Below, piece after piece: positions 1 through 12,286 of a stretch of 64,000 nucleotides of DNA; position 1 is the first letter of the stretch; each line of letters begins with the position of its first letter. The notes under the pieces were generated by a model. That model made no database searches. It was not told the DNA's origin and saw only the letters and a list, made by a program, of their open reading frames with translations. This DNA is from Neopestalotiopsis rosae (Eukaryota; Ascomycota; Sordariomycetes; Amphisphaeriales; Sporocadaceae), in assembly GCA_023078685.1 (NCBI GenBank), contig JALGAS010000014.1:186001-250000 (forward strand), read 5' to 3'. Made by a program: the position numbers and the translations under genes.

Positions 1-743
1 CTTCTTTGCTGTTCTACACGTCTGAGGTCGGCGGCCTCGCGTGTCGAGAGCGAGAGCGCACGAGAAGGATGAAAGGACAATTTGAGCCCCCAATGACAAA
101 CGTTCCGCCGAATCCAGCAGTTGCTGCAGACTGGTCGAACTCCATCACCTGCGGTCTGTCAGTTCAAAGCCTCGACGGCGACGAGCCCTAAAGCATGATC
201 GAAGACTCACATTTCTTCTTTCGAAAACGGCAGGAGAGACTTGATATTTCAGTATCAGCATCGAGCGGATGTTCAAACGCCGGAGGGAGGGGTGGGGTTT
301 ACCATCCGGATCTTGTTCTTGTCTTCGGGGACCGTGATGGACCCCAAGCGGTAACATCCATGAGGAGCCGATCAATCTAGCACATGCTGATGGAAGAGGT
401 CGGTTTGCAAAGCGAGATCTTCGGAGACTCATTCATTGATCAGGTGAGACAAAGGAGAGAAAATGACTGAGAAATGAACCACATGGTCGTCTTGACGACC
501 CACAAAAGCCTAAGGCGGTTTTCTTAGAAAGATATTGCATATTTCCCAAAAGCGGAAATTGGGGGGTTTAGTGGCACATGTAAGTAGGTATATACTGACT
601 CACGCTGAACGCTGGGATATTTCGCCTGTACTGTATACCGCATACTCATCACTGTTTACAGAAACTGGGTACACGAGTTGAAGTGTTCTAGTTTGTAACT
701 ATTCAATATTCATTATTATGCCGGAAAGGGAAACACTTGCCCC
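1..743. other. Intergenic, left edge
   Basis: No supported gene. The short open frames here are arginine- or serine-rich and show no domain. The right part is AT-rich and lies just downstream of the flavin monooxygenase, so it probably holds that gene's 3' untranslated region and terminator. Confidence 0.5.
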
Positions 744-2526
744 TCATCGAACCAGTGCGGCCATCTGAGTAGCCCACTCTTGGATTGATGCCATAAAGGC
801 ACCCTTCTCTACTGCCGAATTGACAACGAGTGCTGCAACCCCGATACTCGATATTACCGCTACCTTCTTGGTCCAAGAATCTCTGTAGGGGGCGCCAGTG
901 ATCTCAAAGTCAGACCAGACAGGGAAGATGGTTCTCAGCCAATATTTGTACATGGGGTCGGGATAGATGAATGTGTTTTTCTTGGTGTTGGGGTCCATCC
1001 ACCAACTCTGACAGCCGCTATTGAAAACGAGGTTCTGCAGTTTGCTGTGGACCCAAGTGAGATCTTGCCTCTGCGCTTCTGGCTTGACCCGGATGGATTT
1101 GGCTCCGCTGGTCAAGACTGGGCGCAAAAGGCGGCAGGAGTAATTGATCTGGCACTCGGAGTGGAAGATTACGGAATGTTGGCCTGTTGCCGCGTTGGGA
1201 CCGTAGAGGATGAAAAAGTTGGGGAAACCGGCGACTACGGTTCCCTTGTACGCTTCTGCACCTCCAGAGGCGTCCCAGACGTCGTGTAGGCTCTTTCCGC
1301 CGACGCCTTGGATTTGCATTGGATACAGCCATTTCTGCGTCATAAACCCAGTAGCGTATATGATCATATCTGCCGGGTATTCTGCGCCTGATTCAGTCAC
1401 TATCGAACCGGCTTCAATTCTGGCAGCTCGGTCCTTGGCAAGGTGCATTCTCGGGGAGTGCAGGCATGCCAAGTACGTGTTCGTGTTTACACGCCTCTTG
1501 CAGCCGGGTTCATAGTCTGGTCTCAATATCTCCTTGTACTCGGCCGGAGCATCGTTCTCAATGTATCGGTACGTAGCATCGCGGATCTGTTGTCGCATGC
1601 GGGCGCCATTGTCGTTCATGAGAAAAGAGTAGAAGACGCTCTCGAGTTGCCACGCCAGGACAATACGATACAGACGCGCTGCAAGTGGCACATAACTCAT
1701 GATCGTCTTCCAGACGCCAGAGTACTTGTCGTTCCCCTTGGTCATATTAGCTCGAATTCCGACGTATATCAAGTCGTGGCACGTATGGCGGCACTCGAGG
1801 ACGACTTACCCGTTTCGTCCACCAATGTGCACTCTTGACCAACTGCACCACGCGGCCGTGAGGTCCCACCTCCTTCACCAGCTCGGGCACGAACTGAGTT
1901 GCGGAAGCGCCGTTACCCAGCACTACTATGCTCTTGCCTTTGAAATCGACATCTCCCTTCCAGCGGGCACTGTGAAACATCTCTCCCTGAAACTTATCGG
2001 CACCGGCGATTTGAGGGATGGACGGGCGGTCCAGTGTTCCAATGGCGCTCACGACAACTGCTGCGGTGTGGGTAAAGATCTCGCCGGTCAGCTCGTTTTG
2101 AAAAGTGCATGTCCACAGCGAGGTGAGCTCGTCCCACGTCATGCTCAGACACTTTGAGTTGAACTTGCAGTGCGGCAAGATGGCGAAGCGGTCGGCAACG
2201 GAGGCAAAGTAGTCGTGAAGCTCTTGACGTCCGGGGTACGTTGTCGACCAGTCGCCCTTGAGGGCAAAGCTGTACGAGTAGAAGTGGCTGGGAATATCAC
2301 AGGCGCATGCTGGATACCTGTTATGCCACCTGTGTTCAAGACGCCCATATCAGCACCAGATCATGCTTACCATATCGCAAAAGTAGACTTACCAGGTTCC
2401 ACCAATGTTGTCTGATTTTTCGTACAGGGTGAAATTGTTGTGCCCAAGGATACGTTTGAGCTGCACAGCCATCCCAAGGCCCGAGATGCCGCCGCCTATG
2501 ATCAACACTTCCTTGGATGCGTCCAT
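744..2526 (-). CDS. Baeyer-Villiger-type flavin monooxygenase
   Basis: FAD/NADPH-dependent monooxygenase, 548 residues from three exons (2526-2393, 2329-1810, 1736-744); both introns are GT-AG and the frame closes. An FAD Rossmann motif GGGISG lies at about residues 11-16. The Baeyer-Villiger signature FxGxxxHxxxW reads FQGEMFHSARW at 158-168, and a second, NADPH-binding motif GNGASA follows at 183-188. The signature is normally followed by P or D; here it is K. The family inserts oxygen next to a ketone or oxidises N or S; the substrate cannot be read from sequence. A hydrophobic C-terminal stretch may contact membrane. It is followed by an MFS transporter and an epoxide hydrolase on the same strand, which suggests a shared oxidative pathway. 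The start is the first ATG in the frame carrying the FAD motif. Confidence 0.9.
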
Positions 2527-3449
2527 TTCCTAAAATCTTGAGATTACAGTTGTTCTGTTGCAAGATCACAGTCTCATCTAAGACATGTTGTTAGTAAGCC
2601 TTCTTATGTAGAACCGCTGTACCTAATAATTGAATATCATGACGAGAAATAGCGCTACGGCTCTATCAAGCGCCTTTGGCTGCTTTTGGCGAAGGGCCTG
2701 AGGTAAGTTGAGGCGCGGCCTATTGTTACCCCACAACATCAACCCCGGGGATGTACGCTATAGCCATTCCAGAATTGGAAGTAGACCAACAAGATCGCGG
2801 GGATTGAGTGGAGGGTCGGGGCCTTCACTAGACCAAACGCTATTATTGTCGCTTGCGCTTGCGCTTGCTGTTTATTTGCTTTCGCTTGTGCTTACACTTG
2901 TCATGATCTGAACAGCACCTCAATGGCGGCACAGGTCGACCTGGGATTGACCAGTACTAGCTGGTTTCCTTGGGAGGACCTTGCGGACTTACACGATCAT
3001 GACACCCTTTGATCTCAAAGCAGTGGTAAGAATGGGTTGACTGATCTACTCCATCTGAGTGCGTGAAGCTTAGAGTGATCGGCTACATGTACAGATCATT
3101 GGCCTACATTACCATCGGATAGTTGTTTCTTTTGGAGTTTCATGACCTACAAGGGTGTAATTAAAGGTACAGGCAGGGAGCTCGGTGAAGCGTAGGGGGC
3201 GGATCGTTCAAGATTCAGGGCCTGTATATTGAGATGAAGTAAACAACGGTCATATTTCGGTTCCGAGGGTTTCTTCTTTTTATTTTTTTTTCTTTTTATC
3301 TTTTTTCTTTTTCTTTTTTGACATATCTGACCATTCTATCAGTCCAGAAATGCGAAGCTCCAATCTAGTAAATTGTTTTTGGCTGCAAATTCAGCGCAAT
3401 TCTACGCTTGGAAAAGCGCATAGACTAGTATTTACTCTACAATTTGTGG
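2527..3449. other. Intergenic: promoter of the flavin monooxygenase
   Basis: Lies between the start of the monooxygenase (minus strand) and the stop of the MFS transporter. It contains the GCTTGC repeat at 2851-2868, listed separately, and a T-rich low-complexity stretch at about 3268-3320. No supported gene. Confidence 0.5.
2851..2868. repeat. (GCTTGC)3 hexamer repeat in promoter
   Basis: Three perfect tandem copies of GCTTGC, followed to about 2905 by degenerate copies (TTTGCT, CGCTTG, GCTTAC). It sits about 325 bp upstream of the flavin monooxygenase start. The same hexamer occurs twice in tandem at 7334-7345 and once at 7382-7387 in the promoter of the epoxide hydrolase. A regulatory role is inferred from position only. 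Confidence 0.5.
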
Positions 3450-5101
3450 TTACACACACTCCAAGTTGACTGCCGTCGCTCGGTCTGACTTTCCTTCTAC
3501 ACTGGATGAATTATCAGACGCCGCTGTCATGCTTGAAGAAGCGCCTCCATTCTTCACCATCTCGCGCGCCACATGCACAGGATTCCTTCCATCAGCGAAT
3601 ATCTTATCTATGTCTTCAAGTCGCAATCCACTTGTCTCGGGGTAAAGGAAATAGATGAGTGGAACGAACAGAAAGTTCGTCGCCATAAACACCAGATAGG
3701 CCTTCCACTGTAATCGGTTGATTATGATGGGTGAGATCATGACGATTGTAAAGTTCCACAGCCAATTGGAACTCGTGGCCACAGCCGCGCCCCGTGTCCG
3801 AGCGCGCAGTGGCAAGATCTCTGGAGCATAAACCCAGGGAACGCAGTTGACGCTCATGCCGAAAATGAGCATGTAAAGAAAGAAAAAGGCGACGGCAGCA
3901 GATGCGCAAGTCTCTCCGCTCTGGTACCCGTTACGTGACAGCAGCACAGATATCAGCAGCATGCAAATGCTGAGGCCAGAGCAACCAAATATCATGGTCT
4001 TGCGACGACCCATCCGGTCCAGTATCAAGGATGGCAGGATGGATCCAATCATGAACATTAGGTTGATACAGCCTCCAAGGATCTGAGCCATCCGCGCTGT
4101 TGTACCGACATTTTGTACCAGGACCGTAGGCGCATCTATTCGAGAACAGGACATTAGCGAAACCAAGAAGTGTACCAAGGAGCCACATAATACTAACAGT
4201 AGACAACAAGATTTATTCCACCAGCCTGATTCATGAATTGGATTAACCAGGCCAAGAACATTCGATAATGTGTTCGTACCGGGGCAGCACTCTCGGCATG
4301 CTCGCCGCCCATGGCTTCGAGCTCGATGGCTTGTATGATTGCGTTCTTCTCGGCAAGGATCCAAGCGTCTGTAGACCCCTTATCGTAAACGCTGCAGAGC
4401 GCTTCCGTAGCTTCCTGCTCCTTGCCATGATTGAGCAACCAACGGGGGGACTCTGGCAGCGCAAACACTAGGCAAATGACAAGAAGCGCAAAGAGGATCT
4501 GCAGAGCCAAGGGTAGGCGCCAAGCAATGGATCCACCCACAAAGGATAGGCCGAAATCGAGCCAGTACGCCAACACGATGCCCACGCCCACAAACAGGAC
4601 CTCAGCCGAGACCAGCCGACCGCGGGACTTGGCCTCACATAGCTCTGCCTGATACATGGGTACCGTGGATGTCTTGAGACCAGTCCCAACACCTGTAATG
4701 ATGCGACCAATGACCAAGGCCGGGACTGTAAATGCGCTGGCTTGCAAAATGGCACCTATGATGACAATACCCATGGCAAACCATATAGTCCTCCGACGTC
4801 CCAACTTGTCGCCGAGGAAAAAGCAGCCTTCACAAGACATCATTAGCTTAAACAACAAGTCATATTTACCAGCACATCACTCACCGAGACATCCGACAAG
4901 ACAGCCCAGGTTATAGCAGGAGACAATGATGCCAGTCTCGATATCGGAAGGATGATTGAAGAGGTCAAGCCAATCTTCATTCTGAAGTATACCGCCAAAG
5001 ACGCCTTGATCATAACCAAAGAGAATGAAAGCAATCAGGCAGCAAGTTGTAATACCTCGCTGGATGGGCTTGCCCGGCCCGAGAAATGATTTTTTAAGCA
5101 T
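3450..5101 (-). CDS. MFS sugar-type transporter
   Basis: Major facilitator of the sugar porter family, 510 residues from three exons (5101-4885, 4827-4198, 4135-3450). Hallmarks are visible in order: FGYDQG in the first helix, DKLGRRR and later DRMGRRK in the loops between helices 2-3 and 8-9, GRIITGVGTG, PESPRWL before the central loop, YYAPT formed across the second splice junction, and PETSG after helix 12. The length and about 12 hydrophobic helices fit a complete plasma-membrane transporter. The upstream in-frame ATG at 5170 would add 23 residues unlike the family, so the ATG at 5101 is preferred. The substrate may be a hexose, another polyol or a pathway metabolite; position between a monooxygenase and an epoxide hydrolase hints at uptake or export for that group. 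Confidence 0.92.
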
Positions 5102-5719
5102 ACTTGCAGTAACGCACAAAGGGTAAGCACAGCGTAGTGATGGGTAACTGGAGTGAAAGAGGAAGAGCAAGTGGGAGATTAGGGAACTTTATGCTTTTCC
5201 CGCGAGTCCTCCCCTCAAAGATACCCCAGACTCTCTCCGCTACCCCAGATCTCTGTTTATTCGGGGGGTTGTACGGCCTCCCATGCCCAACTTACCCCTG
5301 ACGCCACGTCTTGCGTGGTGTGATGGTTACAGATGCCGGATTGAGCATTTCCACAGCTTGAAATGGGCTAGACTTGATAGAGTCAAGTAGTCCAATTGTT
5401 TTAGACTAGCAAAGACGTGTGGCCAAGATCAAATCGCTTCATTTCACTTTGCGGATCTGTGGTGAGTCTACTAGCAATCGTTACCGGTGGTAGCATTGTA
5501 GTCTGGAGGGTTGTGATGCCAAAACTATTTCTTTGGTACTTCTAGACCATTCAAAAAACTGTAGAGAAATGTATTAAGGCGATTGAACTGTTATGTCTTG
5601 CAATGGATTTATATTGTGATGTTTTGATTCCAAGGTCGGTTCCAGACTGCTCATCTGTACAGTCAAGCTGCCACATTCTGCCCACTGCTCCTGCGAATCC
5701 AACCCGCGAGACTACTCCA
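5102..5719. other. Intergenic: promoter of the MFS transporter
   Basis: Lies between the transporter start and the epoxide hydrolase stop. No supported gene. The segment just upstream of the transporter is C/T-rich (about 5205-5260). Confidence 0.5.
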
Positions 5720-7081
5720 TTAGAAAGCGATTGAACCAAAGAACTCTCTCATATCTTTTACAAATACTTCTGGGCACTCCAGCGATGAGAAATGACCACC
5801 TCTATCATATTCTTTCCAATATTTCACATTGGCGGCTTGTTGAGCCCAGTCTTTAGGACACTGAAAAGCGTTTCATGTTAGCACCTCTTTACATTTTATC
5901 GATACACATATAACTTACATGAAGCTGCTCTTTGGCATACATGCTGACACCCGTGGGAGCTGCCACGTAGGTCTCAAACGTCTTCTCGGCCTCGCGCCGC
6001 TCTGCACCAAAGGCTTGACGGTAGAAACGCAAGCCCGGAGTGGCGCCCTGAATCCAATGCATCATGACCAGAGTAATGATATCGTCATCCGTCAGGTTCT
6101 CGTGGACATCACCCCAGTCGTGGAACTTCTCCACGAACCAAGCCAGGAGTCCCACGGGAGAGTCACCGAGGGCAAAACCTAGCGTTTGGGGACGCGTTTT
6201 CTGTTGTTCCAGATATCCGCTCTGATCGACTTCAAAGTTTCGTCTGACGCGCAGGGCCTCGCGTTCAAAGTCGCTGTACAACCAGGATGACAGGCACCAG
6301 CGCATGTACGCCCTGGGTGCCTTGAGAAGTGTTGGTGGCGGCACGGGGAACATGTTCAGATGCTGAGCGCGCACAATGGCTGGGAATTGGATGGCGATGG
6401 ACCGCGTGATAAAAGAACCAAAGTCGCCTCCCTGAGTGACAAACTTTTTGTACCCAAGAATATCAACCATGAGAATTTTGTAGGCTCGTGCGACGACCTC
6501 GGGACCAACACCAGACTTCCTGGGAGCAGGTGAGAATCCGAAGCCTGGAATGGACGGTGCGACAAGGTCGAAAGCTGGGGCTTCGGGATCTTCAGGGCTC
6601 GTCAAAGGGCCAACCACTTTGATGGCCTCGTAAATCGAGCCTGGCCATCCATGTGAGAATAGCAATGGGGTTGCGTCCGTTCTCTTGGACTTCGTATGAG
6701 TGTAGTGTAATATAAGCTCGCCATAGTCGGGGACGTCCAGCTTTACAAGATAATGTTGAAAAGCCTCGTTAATCCGTTGCTACGAATAGTTAGTATGCAA
6801 GCCATACTTGCACGCAGGCTTGGGGTAATTCGGTAGTATCTTACCTGGTGCTCCTCCCATTCATAATGTGTCTGCCAATACTCTGCAAGCTCTTTAACAC
6901 GCTTCACTTTGGCACCCTGTGACCAATCATTCTCGCCAAAGTCTTCCTGTTCTTCCGGGTACCTGGCCAATACGAGCTTCTGCTTCGTAACATCCAATAG
7001 CTCACCATCGACCGCAACTTCGAAAGGTACTGGGCGATGGAGCACCAACTCGAGTTTCGGCATCGCGAATCCGGAAGACAT
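5720..7081 (-). CDS. Epoxide hydrolase (alpha/beta hydrolase with EHN domain)
   Basis: Soluble or microsomal-type epoxide hydrolase, 412 residues, exons 7081-6845, 6779-5919 and 5860-5720. The first ~110 residues match the epoxide hydrolase N-terminal domain. The oxyanion motif HGWPG is at about 122-126, the nucleophilic aspartate in GGDFGS at about D198, and the general-base histidine in DRGGHFSS at about H389 in the last exon. The usual motif is GGDWGS; the Trp-to-Phe change is a mild variation. It would hydrolyse an epoxide, or convert a P450 product, to a diol. It is transcribed divergently from the Zn2Cys6 regulator, sharing a ~1.1 kb promoter. The start at 7081 is chosen over the ATG at 7132 because the extra residues are not family-like. 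Confidence 0.9.
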
Positions 7082-8177
7082 TATGGTAGGGAGGCAGAGA
7101 CGATGATCGTAACAGGACCGTTCATTGACCACTCAAGCAAAATTCTTGAATGTTCACTGAAGTAGATTTGGAACTTGGAACCTCTTCATTTCAATATGCC
7201 ATTGGCGACGCAAACTTTTCTCAGAGCATAAGTAAGTGTAACCTCAAGCGCCTTCTAGGATACTGACACGCCAAGCTCACGCATGCGGCTGATCAAATCC
7301 AATGCTATGGCTAAGGGCGTGCGGCAGGGTAGCGCTTGCGCTTGCACTTTCACGATTTGGGATGGTCTAGCGGGTGGATGCGCTTGCAACAGCTTTAACC
7401 GTCTAGGTTTACAGTATCAGGTCTAACAATCGAGGATGGCATGTCTAATCTAGGACATTAACCGTGTCTTAAGTCTTCGAAGCTATTACACGTTTTCAAA
7501 TTGGGTTGTCAAGCCCAGAAGGCCTGGGCGCTTTGTCTTCGCAAGCATTTGGGGCAGACTGTTGGCGTGCCACATTTCCCGTAGTCCCAAAGGCCGAGTT
7601 GACGCATGCCTTCACGATACCCTTAGCACAGCTGGCAGGTATGATGCATCATACCAAGCATAAATGTCATTATAACGCTGGAATTATTTCATTCCATTAG
7701 AAATCAATGCATTAATTATATAATTCTCCGGGATCAAATTTGCCAGCACCTAAGTCTAAGAGTGAAGGCTGCCAAAAGGAGCTAGCGCGTTTTATTCTGG
7801 GTGCCTAATCTGATCAGCGTCCTGAAGATTGACGACCAAGATTCTGGTCGTCAGATTGAAGAAAAAGTGTAGAAAACGATCAATCAGTGAATTAAAAACT
7901 CTACATGTCATCGGCCCTTACGAACTCAGCTCGCCTCTACCGAGCGCCCTGACCTAACTCTGGATAAATCCTCCCACTGGTAGCGGCGGGATTCTCTGCC
8001 GTGCCAGAACCTCCTGCTGTCAGCCGAGACCAGGGGCCCGCCGGCTGCCAATCACGGCAACTACCACGTCTCCAGGTTCCGAGCATCAGAAATGAATGCC
8101 ATCAATTCCGAGCAGCAGAGGATCCATCTATGAGTGAATGAATCTGGCTCACCGATAGCATCTGGGAAGTCCCCAGG
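7082..8177. other. Divergent promoter between epoxide hydrolase and Zn2Cys6 regulator
   Basis: About 1.1 kb between two divergently transcribed genes. Contains two tandem GCTTGC copies at 7334-7345 and one at 7382-7387. No supported gene; the open frame at 7506-7700 shows no recognisable features. Confidence 0.5.
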
Positions 8178-9891
8178 ATGGACAACAACGATAGACGTCA
8201 TTGCTGGGAGTGTCGCCGACGCTGTTTGGTTTGCGACTCTACAAAACCATCATGCAAAAGATGCTCGACGTCCGGCACTACATGTCCTGGATACGGCCAT
8301 GTCAAGCCCGCCAGAATCCGATGGGTTGAGCCTGGTAGAGTCACATCTCGAGCTCGAAGGAGACCCAAACAGTCCTGCCATGATGCTGCACATGAAGAGA
8401 AGAAATACGTTATCAGCACGCGAAATTCGAGCCCAGCATTCCCGATTAGTAATACAGGCATTCCATCTTTCTCCCTGAGCGTTGATCCTACTATCGTGCC
8501 AGCATTTCAGGTCGCAGAATATTGTGAGCGATTCTCTACGACACACAGCTGGCCCTGAACTTCTAGCTGACTTGCCAATGTATAGTCAATGCTTGTATAT
8601 ATCAAGATCTAAAGCCAGAGCTTGAGCTCGGCCATAATCCCCACATATATGAGCTCACGGCTCGAATGGTACAAGAGGCGTCTTCAGCTCCTCAATTTCT
8701 ACAACATGGCATGTACTGCATAGTCTTGAGCCACCGATTGAATCGCACAAGAGAGTCTTTGCCGGAAAAGGCACTGAACGAAAAGTTCTACTTACATAGG
8801 GGTCTCGCCATTCGCTCTCTGAGCGATCATCTCAATACGAGATATGACGGCATGGACGAAGTGATTATGGCCGGGATTCTAATGCTCCTTTTAACTGATG
8901 TGAGTTGGCCCTGTCGTTTGATTTGCCGAACGGTACTTCCCATATTGACCATTGCGTAGATTCACCACGGTGCCTTACACAGCTGGCAGTGCCACCTTGA
9001 AGGGGTCCAGAAGATAATCGGTCGTCGCGGTGGCTTCAATGCGCTGGCCGAGTTTCACAGGGCAGAGCCTTTAGTACTGCCAATCTGGTTGTATGTGATT
9101 CTGCAATCGATTAAATTGTTTTAGACTAATAAGTGAACAGCCTGACTGTGATGGGTCATACGACGTGTCCAGTCTCATATCTCGCTGCGACTGATTCTGA
9201 CCTCGATGCTGTCGATTTCATGCTAGAAAGGAATAGCATCGCATCATTTCCTGTTGGAATGTGTCCTCCGCCCCTCTTCGCCGAGGTGGTAAGGATTAAT
9301 CGTCTTCGATCGAGAGCGGCCATGGCGAGCGGTACGGAAAAGATGGCGGCAGCTCTCGACGCATATGAGACGCTGGATCGTATCCAAGCTTTCTCACCCG
9401 TAAATTGGGTGGAATCCAAGTCACTCACGTCGAAGCATGACTGGATTCGTGTGAGTAAAGCGTATCAAGCTTCTGTGGCTTTGTACTGCATCCTTGCACT
9501 ACAAAGCACGTCTTTGCTTCCGGAAACTCCGGTAATGCGATCGCAGTGTGCCGCATATGACACTCATCTCCAAAGCCTCCTTGTCGAGTGTCTAGCGTCG
9601 CCAAGGACCAAAAGATTCATGATCTGGCCGCTCGTCGTGCTCGGAGTCGAGGCGGTGCACGACGCTGGGGGTGCAGCAGCCCGTGCCTTTGTGGCCGAGA
9701 GGCTCCCTGAACTAAGCCGTGACCTCGGCACCCACGTACCGCTCACTGCTAAATCTGTCCTCGAGGCATTTTGGGCTTCAGGCAAGAAGCGTTGGGATGG
9801 TTGCTTTGATAGGCAGTACATCTTTACTACGCAAATTGCGCCAGATACTAGCCGGTTGTTTCCCTTGTACCAGAGAGCTGCCACGGGTTGA
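8178..9891 (+). CDS. Zn2Cys6 fungal transcription factor
   Basis: Nuclear DNA-binding regulator, 513 residues from four exons (8178-8523, 8586-8899, 8960-9090, 9141-9891). Six cysteines at positions 9, 12, 19, 26, 29 and 36 give a canonical Cx2Cx6C-x6-Cx2Cx6C binuclear zinc cluster close to the N-terminus. The remainder is an alpha-helical region consistent with the fungal-specific transcription factor domain type 2, ending in a family-like C-terminal segment. All four introns or junctions keep frame. Its position between the epoxide hydrolase and the RTA1/P450 pair makes it a candidate local pathway regulator; this is inference. Such factors usually bind CGG-containing sites. Confidence 0.88.
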
Positions 9892-10205
9892 CAAGAAATA
9901 CTAGACCAATCTGTGTCATCAGAATAATTATAATTTTCTTCTATGGTACATTTGATAACTGTTTATAGAAAGCGAAAGTCGTCTTTTCTCCCTGTCAGGG
10001 CGAAATGCAACTTAACATAGGATGAAACTTGGCTTTACTCTTGGACCCCCCAGTACCAAATTCAAAAGCGAAAAACGGAATTAGTACATAGTGATACACA
10101 GGAACCGACCACGGACAGGATGTAGAACACCAATTCCCTCAGAAGCGTACCGCCAATTAGATTTCTAACTTGACAGACGCCTGTCGTAGGCCGCTGCTAA
10201 GTTTC
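9892..10205. other. Convergent intergenic spacer
   Basis: Short spacer between the 3' ends of the Zn2Cys6 regulator and the RTA1-type gene. I see no gene. Confidence 0.5.
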
Positions 10206-11481
10206 TCATCTTCTGTTCGCGCTTCGAATATCTCCAAGTTCCTGAGTATCAGGGATCGGAAGGTCGCTCCTCTTGCGCCTGAATAAAAGGCCAAAGGTCA
10301 AGACGTTTGCAGTCTTAATGATGAAAGGTCTATCGTCATTGTCTTCCTCACCGTAGACCTCGGATCCGTCCTGCGCCAGGTAGACGTGGTGCTCGTGGGG
10401 TAGAAACCGACCGGGATGCCAGACGTTCCACAGCATCGAGTTGAGAAGCATAAATGTGGCCTCAAAGATATAGAAGAAGACCTCATAGCGAAGGACTGGA
10501 CTCAACCTCCTCAGAGCCTCAATATTGTCCAGATCAATGTTGGTACTGCCGGTAGTATGTTCCACCATTCTGTAGATGCAGCGAGCCAGAATCAGGAACA
10601 TGCTGGCATATAGCGTGGCCATGACCGTCCGAATGGCCGTTGTGTGAAGACCCGCCTTGACACAGCGCCATTGAAACAGGCCGGCCATGCAGTAAAATGT
10701 GACGATCACAAAGAACTGAAGCGAGAGTGCGGCGACGGTCATGTTGGAGCCTAGCTTCTGCACGGTCTCGGTCGATGCCGCGTTGGCGGTGAGCGCCACA
10801 CCAAGCGCGTTCAAGGTCTCGACAATGGCCATGAGGCCACCAAAGGTCGCCATCACCCGGCTGGGAGGTAGAGGCGCAAAGTAGGGCACGTAATAAAATG
10901 TTCGGCCGAGGATATGGTAGTTTGCAAGCTCAAGAAGGGGTCTGTTACCGATGAAGGGCCAAGTCAGCTACAACGAATGTTCATCGCATGCGCTATCGCT
11001 TCAGATCAGGGGTGTACTCACGGACAGATGAATATAAAGACCTGGCTGAGAATGAACATGATCAAGGGCGTTTGGTCAGTTTCGCTGTACAGATAGTTGC
11101 TGCCAGAGGCACCGTAGCCACGCAAGGCATACCCAAGAGTAAACAAGACGGCGCAGAGGGGATGTAGTCCAATGAGCTTGAAAGCCTTGTAGCGACTGTT
11201 TTAGAAGACGTTAGTTCGAACATTGATTCCTCCTTTTTTTGTTGGTGTTCAAGCCAGTGATGAAATGGAGAGAAGGTATGAGTAAGAACAATCCAGATAC
11301 ACACATGCATTGCCATATATGAAATCCTGCCGACAACGCGTACGCAATAGCGAAGAAGATTGGTGCCCCTTGATTAGGAGCGTAGACATACAAGCTCAGG
11401 AGAACTTGGATCGGTGTTAGCTTACATGGCAAGATATATGTTCAGAAGTATCAACTTACCTGGTTCTCCAGCTGAAGGCAT
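10206..11481 (-). CDS. RTA1-like seven-helix membrane protein
   Basis: 343 residues from four exons (11481-11460, 11404-11305, 11195-11022, 10941-10206); the first exon is only 22 nt. The spliced protein begins with a short tail, then YVYAPNQGAPIFF and FHIWQ, the pattern of the RTA1/RTM1/RSB1 family of lipid-translocating exporter-like proteins, followed by about seven hydrophobic helices, with ELANYHILGR near the middle and a charged cytoplasmic C-terminus. Family members are linked to resistance to 7-aminocholesterol, azoles or sphingoid bases; the molecular activity is not well settled. It is divergent from the P450 at 12287 and shares its promoter, so the two may respond to the same signal. 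Confidence 0.88.
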
Positions 11482-12286
11482 CTTGAAACAATAGACAAGC
11501 CGAGACTGGTTATATAGCTGGTACTGCGTTCTGATGGTATTCAACCCTTTAATATGTGTAGGTGTAGATATGGTAGCCACCGATGTCTGTTTCGTCACCC
11601 TTCAAATATGACTTGCAATCAGTCGTCACCACTGTCTCTGTTGCTTTTTTTGCTGTCGCTGAAAGTTCGAATTTTTGTATGATGTCTATCTTTCTATCGG
11701 AGTAAAATAAGGAACAGAACTGCCATTCTTATAGCAATTATCATGGTCAATGGCAGTGCTCAACGGGCTTTGAAGCAATATTCGCACTAATCCCAAGTAG
11801 GAGAATAAAAATGCCAAGAGGCTAATGCACGCCTATATTTGGCGTCGTCGGCCAATCACTCTGCACTTTTTGAAAACTACGGCTTACCATGGGTTTAGGC
11901 AGCGGTTTTTGACCCCTTGATACCCTCTCCTGCTAAATTTGAAAGAAAATCATTGAAGATCCAGTAAACCATCAATCTTTGATCTGAAGTGTGTTTTGGC
12001 GTCAAGAAGAAACAAATAGCTCATTGCAACCTGCACCATGTGACTAGCGCCGATGACTGACCCCAGCCGCTGGCCATTGGCCATGGCTGCAGCGCTGGAA
12101 CCAACGGCCTTCTTGCAGATTGCACAAAAACACTAAGCGAGCGCACCAACCATTAAGGCCTGATTACCGTATCGCATGTTGTCGACGAATCTCATACACC
12201 AAGACTCTTTCCTCAGCATTCAGATCGCCATGTTCCGATCAGTCCTCGATTAATTATTGGTAGCAATAAGTCCTGCGAATAGCACA
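11482..12286. other. Divergent promoter between RTA1-like gene and P450-1
   Basis: About 0.8 kb between divergent starts. AT-rich near the RTA1-like side. No supported gene. Confidence 0.5.
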
